Assembly: GCA_977017575.1 (NCBI GenBank) | Contig: CDRNVI010000030.1 | Coordinates: 930,001 to 994,000, forward strand | Direction of reading: 5' to 3' | DNA length: 64,000 nucleotides | Source: Paramoeba atlantica | Taxonomy: Eukaryota; Discosea | Shown here: positions 57,310 through 64,000 of the stretch, in pieces | Position numbering within the stretch: the stretch's first letter is position 1 | Layout of the letters: the number at the start of each line of letters is the position of its first letter | Position numbers and translations under genes: made by a program | Notes under the pieces: generated by a model | What the model was told of the DNA's origin: nothing | The model's input: the letters and a program-made list of their open reading frames with translations, nothing else | Database searches by the model: none

Positions 57310-58310
57310 TTGCCTGTTTATTCTATGGATCAAGGTAGTCGGGAGCAGGACGCTGACCGCAAAAAACGCATGTTCGCACGATTTATGGCTCTACTCGAAA
57401 ATGCTACTTACCAAGGGCCTCCAACTGGTCTCCGCGAACTTCCTCCTCCTCAGAATACGCAAATTGACTATTCAAATTGGCGCATGAGACCTGTTCGTCC
57501 TTTGTGTACTGGCTGTCCAGCTTTTAATTGTGTTTCTCGATGGCGCAGTGTAAGGGATATTCTGCAAGGTCGCGATGCTGAAGAGTGGATGCGTTAAATT
57601 AGCTGGTGACATCTACATACCATCCGAACTTTCTGCCTGTGATTTTACCGATGCAACATTGTGCTACTTTGAGAATCTTTCATTTAATAGAGAGGACGTT
57701 TTTGCTGCCTTTGCTTTCCTGAGGGTCGGGGGGAATTATGAAGTCACATCGGACTATTTGACTGTCAAATTTGGTCGCGGCTGGATACGGGTGGTTTGCT
57801 GGATACGGTACCCATATACGTTGACGCCATTGAAAATTGTTTTCAGCCTAAATACTCGGAGTCTGTAGCAAGAGCTATTGTAGCCTGCACGCTTGCCGGA
57901 TTTGTATGCTTTTATGGCCAGGCATTGTATACAGGTAGCTCCCTTGATAGTGTCATCATGGACGACAGTGGTATTCTCAACATGTTACGAAAGTTTGGTG
58001 TCAAATGTCAGGCAGACGGAGGCTTCTATGAGAATGCGAACGTCACCTTACCATACGAAAAACGTCAAATATGGCCTCAGGTTCGCATTTCAGCTCAATC
58101 GGAAAGCGATTACGAGAATAAGTCGCACGAAAAATTGGAGTTTAAGGAGCGTTTAGCGCACTATCGAGCGCGCGTTGAGCACGTGTTCGGACGCACCTGT
58201 ATAGGCAGATTGTTAGTTTTAAGAACTGGACACATAACCCTGATCTTCTATTTTACCCCTTTGGGTGTGCTCTGATCGGTCACACTATTGAAATATGTAT
58301 ATGAACGACA
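57310..58310 (+). pseudogene. Decayed Harbinger/PIF-like transposase
   Basis: Pieces align with the intact transposase at 4026-5198: CDFTDATLCYFENLSF...FLRVGGNYEV..LTVKFGRGW; LDTVPIYVD (first Asp); ADGGFYENAN (second Asp); RARVEHVFGRTC (Glu); and, in another frame, FKNWTHNPDLLFY. Lesions seen: a frame change near 57580, loss of about 50 codons with a frame change near 57800 and a frame change near 58212. A Cys-containing frame at 57310-57597 lies upstream and may be its N-terminus. The two copies are clearly diverged, so this one is an old relative rather than a recent copy. Confidence 0.75.
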
Positions 58311-59565
58311 CAAAAGTGCAGGTAAATAATGTGTATGTATAATGTGTGTATGTTGTAGCAGATATAGAAAAGCGACAAAGACTAGTAAATAAATTTAAGG
58401 AGAATAAAAACATGAGTTCGCGATACCCTAGGTCAAATAATATGTCAGATAGCAATCAGGCAACTCTTTCTAAATACTTAAATTCATTCGAAAAAGTGGA
58501 CTGAAACCTTCATTTCTTTAAAAGAATTCTTTTTTCTTTTTTTTTCTTTTTCCTATACCCACCCTGTTGAGAATACTCAGCCTCTAGCTCCCCACTCGAA
58601 AATATTACCTACAACGACTGCCAGAAACTGTCAGAGTCAGCCAGTTCTCGCCAGAAACTGCCAGCGACCTTCAGCGATCTACAAGTACTGGCTACATACT
58701 CTCCAATGAAAACATTGCCGATGTAGGGACGAGGCCTGAAAAAGTGTATTGCCCCGAAGACTACAATTATAGGAAAACGAGCACGAAAAATCGCTTACAA
58801 CACTCCTACGAAACACACCAAGCGCATGGCACGTGTGCCGCGAGAATTGAGGGGCTGCGGGCATAGTCTCGCGTGAACTCGCATGATCTCACGTGAAAAT
58901 GTGGTGTTTCGCCAAGATGTCAATTGTTAACCTGTATTAATAATCTCAGGTATTTCTCTTGGGTTTTTTACGCTGATTCCTTCGGCAAACATACGACGCA
59001 TTTCGAGATCTATCGAATGCCGAAGGAGTTACAGGTGTAGGTCAAAAGCTCTCACGACACAAAAGTTAGGAGGGAGACTGTTATCCTTTAAGGGGTCTCT
59101 AAACTTACTTAACTTTACTATAAACTATTATTATCTTATAAATTAATAATCTTATGAATTCATAAGATAAAGTTATTAGAATTGGCGAGCATGGTGACAA
59201 TCTTTTCTTGCGGTCACAAATCGATTGAGTTTATAAAACAAATAGTGCCCTGTATCAGTACGACGACCAGTATCCCGTCTTACCAGTATCCCGTCTTACT
59301 GGTCTTACGACCAGTATCCCGTCTTACAGTATCCCGTCTTTGTTTAATGAGGATCTTTGACAAAAAAATGGCTCATGAGGATTTTCGTACAGGATTTCGA
59401 CCAAAAATAGATACTTTACACAAGTACGAGAGAAAGCGTGCCGACAAAGTTGGGTCTTTGCCTCGATCCGATATTGATTCGCACTGGCTTGCGACCGAGG
59501 TGTTGATCAGCGAGAAAACACATTCTTTCGTATTGACGACAGATGCTACTAAATGTTATTTAGCT
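58311..59565. other. Gene-free stretch with short tandem repeats
   Basis: 58614-58680 repeats CCAGAAACTGCCAG-type units; 59266-59342 repeats CCAGTATCCCGTCTTA. A 153-codon plus-strand frame at 59182-59643 begins at a non-ATG codon and overlaps the minus-strand gene at its end; it reads partly natural (KYERKRADKVGSLPRSDIDSH) but has no domain. Confidence 0.5.
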
Positions 59566-60483
59566 TTAATTTTCGCTCAGGTTCAAATAAGGAGGGTAGA
59601 CATGCTTCTCGACGCATGCAGCGTTGACCATTGCACGAATTGAATTTATGAAGGGGTCAACTACCTTATCTCTCGATGCTCCAATAGTGTGCAAAAAGAG
59701 AACGACAGCTTCTGCGGTAGAAACACCGCTAAATCGAGTTCTACGCCGAACAGGATGAAGTATGCTGTTGTGAGAAGCAACAAGTCCAGGGACTAGCGCA
59801 ACGCGAGGTACATAGTCTGGTATAACCTTTTCAAGGGCCTTCGATTGATTCCACGTAGAATCAATAAGAAAAATAACCCATGGCTTGGGTTTAATAGTTG
59901 TCTCCTTCGGTACTACAGTATAATAATTAGTGGAATCAATAAACTTCGGCGAATCTCTATTTTTTCCTAAAAGAACCGAGTTTATGTATGAGGGCATGCT
60001 AGTAGATTTGCTTCCGGGATACAATACACAACTGAAATGATATGCCTCCAATATTTCCGAAATACGTATCCTTGATGACTCAAGCCCTTCAAGCAGTATT
60101 TCAGCTGCAAAACATGCCCCTACCACCTTTCCTGAATTACTTACCCGCGAAAACTCATGGCTATGCATACAAAGAACGAATTTAATATCCGGAACCAAAT
60201 GTGCTAAATAAACCATTTGTGTACAAACACAATGCTTCAATGAAATCCAACAATATTTGCAGCGCTTTCTAATATACAGTCCTTCAAGTGCAATACCCAT
60301 CCGACGTCGAATGTTTTCAACTAATTTAAAATTTCCATCTTTCTCTTTCTCTTTGCGCATGTATGCGCACCAGTCCGTATTAGACCACTGACTAGTGTAA
60401 CAGTTTTGCTGATAATTTTTATTACTTGCGATACTTTCAATTCCGGCCCGGAACAAGTTTTCGGAGTCATATAGTGTTTTCAT
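59566..60483 (-). CDS. DTW-domain tRNA-uridine aminocarboxypropyltransferase
   Basis: 305 residues, ATG at 60483. The family adds an aminocarboxypropyl group to uridine in tRNA (TapT, DTWD1/2). Seen: a Cys cluster RKRCKYCWISLKHCVC at about 85-102, VLCMHSHEFSRVSNSGK, FLIDSTWNQSKALEK carrying the D-S-T-W variant of the DTW motif, then RRRTRFSGVSTAEAV, the binding block of the family. The end is as in DTWD2. No signal for an organelle. The Ser between Asp and Thr is common in the family, so activity is likely. Confidence 0.88.
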   Translation of the reverse strand: MKTLYDSENLFRAGIESIASNKNYQQNCYTSQWSNTDWCAYMRKEKEKDGNFKLVENIRRRMGIALEGLYIRKRCKYCWISLKHCVCTQMVYLAHLVPDIKFVLCMHSHEFSRVSNSGKVVGACFAAEILLEGLESSRIRISEILEAYHFSCVLYPGSKSTSMPSYINSVLLGKNRDSPKFIDSTNYYTVVPKETTIKPKPWVIFLIDSTWNQSKALEKVIPDYVPRVALVPGLVASHNSILHPVRRRTRFSGVSTAEAVVLFLHTIGASRDKVVDPFINSIRAMVNAACVEKHVYPPYLNLSEN

Positions 60484-62413
60484 GCGACAAATGGTCGGCG
60501 CAAATGTAAATTATGTAAATTAAATAGGGGGAATACAGAACAATCAAACTAATGGGTGAACGTCTAATGTATTCGGTACCTGTGAAATCTTCACAGAAAA
60601 TTTCGCCCGACCGTTTTTTCGGACTCCAATAAAACCAAGTTAATTTTCCTGTTTTTTGCGGTAACCTACAGTACTGACCTAAAACCAATCCACAGTCCGG
60701 TTTTAACGTTCCGGAGGAATATTAATTAGCTACAGTAATGTTAACTTTCCAAGGTTCTCTTGGGTAAGCCGTATATTCGGCGCAACCTGTTGGTAAAAAA
60801 AGCACGTTGGTGTCGCCTTGGACAAGTAAAAACCGGTAGAGGAATTCCGTGTACATAAACTTAGCAAACTTTGTGCATGCGCTTTCTTTCCTTTCATATA
60901 CTTTAGCAACCAAAAAAATAGAAAAGTGTTGGGGAGGTAGGAAAAAAAGGAGGTACGAAATACTACGATCTGCAATAAAGACTTTTTGGGTATTCTATGG
61001 GGAAAAAGTACCCCAATTTTTTGGGTTTTTCTCCGTTTTTTACTTAATTTTTTAGAAACAACGATCTTTTATTGATCAAATTCGGTCGAATCTCCCTTTT
61101 TTCCCCCAAATTTTTAAAAATTTTGAAGGGCACTCCTAATACTAAAATTATTCACTTGTATTTCATCAGCTCATCTCTGAGGCTGAAATATAGGCCATTC
61201 GTGCTTTCAATTTCCCATTTCGCTCGTTCACGTGTTATCCATACAGTATTGATACGCTACCGAACTCTATAAGTGTGTCACACCTTTTGTCAATCTGTCG
61301 TGCCACAATTTGAGATCTAGTACTCGTATTTTCTATAAATGTCCCCGAGTGGCTTGGTGTAAGTAAGCCAATGTCTTCTCTTTCGTCAATACCAATCTAG
61401 AAGGATTGCTAAATCGCTGAACTCGAAAAAACATTGAAGTTTTTTTTTTGGAAAACATTTGGAGGAAAAAAGGGAGATTCCACCATCAAAAGCGGTTATT
61501 CTATTGACTTTTCATCCATTTTTGTCGATGTTTCGAATCCACTCTTCTCTCTATGAATCGTCTGGGGTGCACGATGTTTTCTTTCTTGGTGTTTGTCAGC
61601 TCAATCTTGCGAAAAACGGAAGAAAAGGCGCCTAGGTGTCTTTAGAAACACAGTTTGTGTGCCAATGCATCCCGTATTACTACCCCCCCCCATCCTAGCG
61701 TTGCCCCGGTAACCCCCCTCCAAGCGTTGCTTTGGAGGATGACGAATCCAGTGCCATCCAAAACAGAGCTATGGGAATCGAGGGAGGACCATGTCCGCCC
61801 GATGAGTGTAGAACAAGTGGTGGCCATGATATGAAAAAGCACATAAAAAACAAAGACTTTTCTAAGGAATTATAAATTCTTAGCAGTGACAGCAGGGGTT
61901 TCATACTGAACAACCAAGAACAGCAATTTTTTCCCCCATGTTTTCGCCGATCGCATTTTTATTTGTGGAAGTGTCTTTACGAACAATACGTGTCATTGTG
62001 AAAAATAGGAAATGTGAACTATAGTACTTTAACATTGCTAAAGAACGAGTGGGACATCATAACATTCCCCCCGGAGTGTTATGAAGCTACAGGAATGTTA
62101 AACCGGACTGTGGTTTTCGTTTTTCCGAAACGTAGTGACTAGGGGGGGGGCAAACAACTTGGGGGAAAAGTACCACTATCTCGAAAGCCTTTCTCCTCTA
62201 TTCAAATGAAGCACTTTCTCGCTGTCGTGAAAAGTTGCGTTTTTTTCGAAAGAGGTATCGTTGCTTGCTTGCCTGCAAAAGCAGTATTTAGATTATGGCG
62301 TACTCTTCATATTATGACGTGATTATTTCACATTTTACTTCAAAATCTTAATCGTAATAACGCCGTCAAATAAATACGTTATATCTAAGATAATAAACGA
62401 CGCAAATAATCTT
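60484..62413. repeat. Gene-free stretch bracketed by an inverted repeat
   Basis: 60690-60712 (CCACAGTCCGGTTTTAACGTTCC) is nearly the complement of 62092-62113; the ends carry further G/C-run palindromes. AGCGTTGC repeats at 61690-61735. No coding frame inside; possibly a non-autonomous DNA element of about 1.4 kb. Confidence 0.55.
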
Positions 62414-63277
62414 CTAAAAAGAGAATATGTTTTTTCTATCGTGTCCAATTCTATTGAGTAGCTGTTGAGATAGTCGTACTAGCCCAGATGGACCACAAAT
62501 AAGAAATAATGTATCTGCGTGAGGACAAGGTAGGTACATGGAAATCATTGGCTCATCTACTCGCCCCGTAATCTCCTTATCCTTACTGAAGTCTTTAGTT
62601 AATGTATACGTTACGGTAAAGCGTGAATCTTCCATCAAATTATCAAGCTCCGAACGACATAATATATCAGATTTCGCGCAATTTGAGAATAGAAGGTACA
62701 TCTTAGTTTTATCTTTCGCATCTTTCAGCACGGCGTGAATTATTTGCAGCATGGGTGTTATTCCCGTGCCTCCTGCAATCATTCCAATACGTTTGCATCT
62801 TCGTATTTCCGTGTTCAATATACCATATTTTCCCATTCCATGATATACAAATTTCCCCTTTGGTCCCATAACGTCCAATGTTGATCCTGTTGAAAGTGAT
62901 TTCAAATACTGTGTCATGATACCACCTTTCTTTTGGCCGTATGGTTCATAAACTTTCACAAGAAGATCAAAGTATCCCTTTGCATTTACGGAAGATACAG
63001 GTGTATATGGCCGAGCTACCGTTTTCCCATCAATGCAGGTACGTAAAAATATATGTTGTCCTGCGTCCAATCCAAGAACTGCATTTTTGGGCAAAAGGAA
63101 TCGAAAAACGTACGTATCGTGACTCAACGGGACTTTCAAAGCCAACTTGCACTGTCGATAAAAGTTCTTTTGAAGAAACACAACTCCTCTTATTCTACGG
63201 TATATGACACATCCAATTAGAATAATTCCCGATATGACCGAAGGCAAATATGGACGTAACCGAAAGTGCTGTGCCAT
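62414..63277 (-). CDS. NADH-cytochrome b5 reductase
   Basis: 287 residues from the ATG at 63277 (MAQHFRLRPY); an ATG at 63295 adds six residues. N-terminal hydrophobic anchor (SVISGIILIGCVIY, about 13-26) for ER or outer mitochondrial membrane. FAD motif RPYTPVSS (about 89-96), GGIMTQYLKSL, NADH side GMIAGGTGITPMLQII (about 165-180) and the C-terminal CGP signature (ICGPSGLVR). Length and order are normal. It moves electrons from NADH to cytochrome b5 for desaturases and others. Confidence 0.93.
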   Translation of the reverse strand: MAQHFRLRPYLPSVISGIILIGCVIYRRIRGVVFLQKNFYRQCKLALKVPLSHDTYVFRFLLPKNAVLGLDAGQHIFLRTCIDGKTVARPYTPVSSVNAKGYFDLLVKVYEPYGQKKGGIMTQYLKSLSTGSTLDVMGPKGKFVYHGMGKYGILNTEIRRCKRIGMIAGGTGITPMLQIIHAVLKDAKDKTKMYLLFSNCAKSDILCRSELDNLMEDSRFTVTYTLTKDFSKDKEITGRVDEPMISMYLPCPHADTLFLICGPSGLVRLSQQLLNRIGHDRKNIFSF

Positions 63278-63580
63278 GGAGTAACCGAAAGTCATAAAAG
63301 TTACTGTCGTTATCGTTACTTTGTGTTCCAAATTGTTGTCGGTGTACTGACTTACTTTGTGGGTCAAAATTTATGTTATAAATTTCTTTACTTCATTAAT
63401 AAGAGTCCTTGACACCCAGAGTGGTAAAATTTCTTAAAAGTATATACAATGTGTATAAAATCTATCTACAATGACTCGGAACCGAATGCTCTCCATGTTC
63501 TTGAGCAAGGTCATTAAAAGAAACCACGACGTTAAAAAACAAGTAAGATCCCTCGACTTGTGAAGTGAACTCTCTGTTCA
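63278..63580. other. Intergenic
   Basis: No feature recognised. Confidence 0.4.
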
Positions 63581-64000
63581 TTATTCTTTCCCCCATACGT
63601 CTTGTATCATAGTCTCAGACCAGTAACTTGCCCGAAGAGATCCCGGAAGTTCCCCGAGATATACTAATCCGCAAAGCTCTTTATTCCTGCTTAAATCGAT
63701 CCACCTTAGACTCCCAGGCAAATGAGAAAGGTCGACCTCGCCCGAGAATTGGTTTACGTGAAGAAAAATATCTAGTAAAGTAGGAGGCAACCGCGTTAGC
63801 TCGAGACTACCAGTAAAACTATTGCATGCCAGCGCGAGGGAAACAAGTTTGGGAGGAAGCTCTGCAAGGTTAACACTCCCCGATAAACGATTCTCAACGA
63901 CGGAGATAGTAATTAGAGCACCTGGAATAGGTGGAGAAACTAAATCAAGAGATCCAGAGAACTGATTGCGCATCAAAGAAATCTCACTCAGCGACGAGGG
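63581..64000 (-). CDS. LRR surface-type protein, 3' part (5' end beyond window)
   Basis: Open on the minus strand from the right edge; the codons at the edge read SSLSEISLMRNQFSGS without a stop. Repeats with the pattern LPPKLVSLALACNSFTG, LPPTLLDIFLHVNQFSG and LPGSLRWIDLSRNKELCG, ending DVWGKE at 63581. Same family as the genes at 33513-34181 and 34784-35572, but it seems a separate gene, 28 kb away. No membrane anchor at the C-terminus. Confidence 0.75.
   Translation of the reverse strand, partial: PSSLSEISLMRNQFSGSLDLVSPPIPGALITISVVENRLSGSVNLAELPPKLVSLALACNSFTGSLELTRLPPTLLDIFLHVNQFSGEVDLSHLPGSLRWIDLSRNKELCGLVYLGELPGSLRASYWSETMIQDVWGKE

Overview
The window looks like nuclear DNA of a flagellated protist, most likely a euglenozoan (kinetoplastid/diplonemid side). 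This is an inference from several signs. Long intronless-looking reading frames carry typical eukaryotic proteins, and almost every host gene from 9 kb to the right edge lies on the minus strand, as in polycistronic gene arrays. Surface-type leucine-rich-repeat proteins have the W.G..C.W.GV.C-like cap and LP-spaced repeats that I know from trypanosomatids and relatives. There is a cilium protein (CFAP410), and there are LINEs of the restriction-like-endonuclease type. A 12-base match to the conserved part of kinetoplastid spliced-leader exons lies just upstream of one LINE frame. No tRNA, rRNA or CRISPR was recognised.

Layout. 1-9 kb is accessory. It holds a LINE frame running off the left edge, a 96-bp inverted repeat bracketing a two-gene Harbinger/PIF-like DNA transposon, and three tandem-repeat blocks, including a very regular 78-bp minisatellite. 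9-25.4 kb is a minus-strand gene array: Vps33-like Sec1 protein, Trf4-type poly(A) polymerase, Listerin, CFAP410, a divergent DEDDh exonuclease, two unknown proteins and a kinesin. 26-28 kb holds a 5'-truncated LINE tail and hairpin repeats, followed by a lone small plus-strand gene. 28.6-47.9 kb is minus-strand again: TCP11-like protein, small membrane protein, torsin-like AAA+ ATPase, two LRR proteins (one interrupted by a stop), a membrane protein, a membrane-anchored penicillin-acylase-type Ntn hydrolase, a secreted low-complexity protein, DNA polymerase alpha and a DDI1-type aspartic protease. 48.4-50 kb is a seemingly complete Tc1/mariner element. 51-64 kb holds an eIF4G-like factor, a METTL25-like methyltransferase, a decayed second Harbinger-like copy, a DTW-domain tRNA-modifying enzyme, cytochrome b5 reductase and a further LRR gene cut by the right edge.

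The host genes form no single pathway: translation and quality control (eIF4G, Listerin, DTW enzyme, METTL25-like), RNA tailing and trimming, replication, trafficking and cytoskeleton, and secretory or surface proteins. This mixture fits constitutive array transcription better than an operon-like unit.

The most unusual signal is compositional. Four minus-strand genes (kinesin, torsin-like, Ntn hydrolase, secreted protein) each contain an island of several hundred bases where the plus strand is first extremely C-rich and then flips to extremely G-rich, always in that order, while neighbouring genes of similar length show nothing like it. Other notable items are short intergenic palindromes with three matching arms and a G or C run in the middle, a Tc1/mariner transposase with 32 rather than 34 residues between its last two catalytic residues, and a LINE with a spliced-leader-like sequence at its 5' side.
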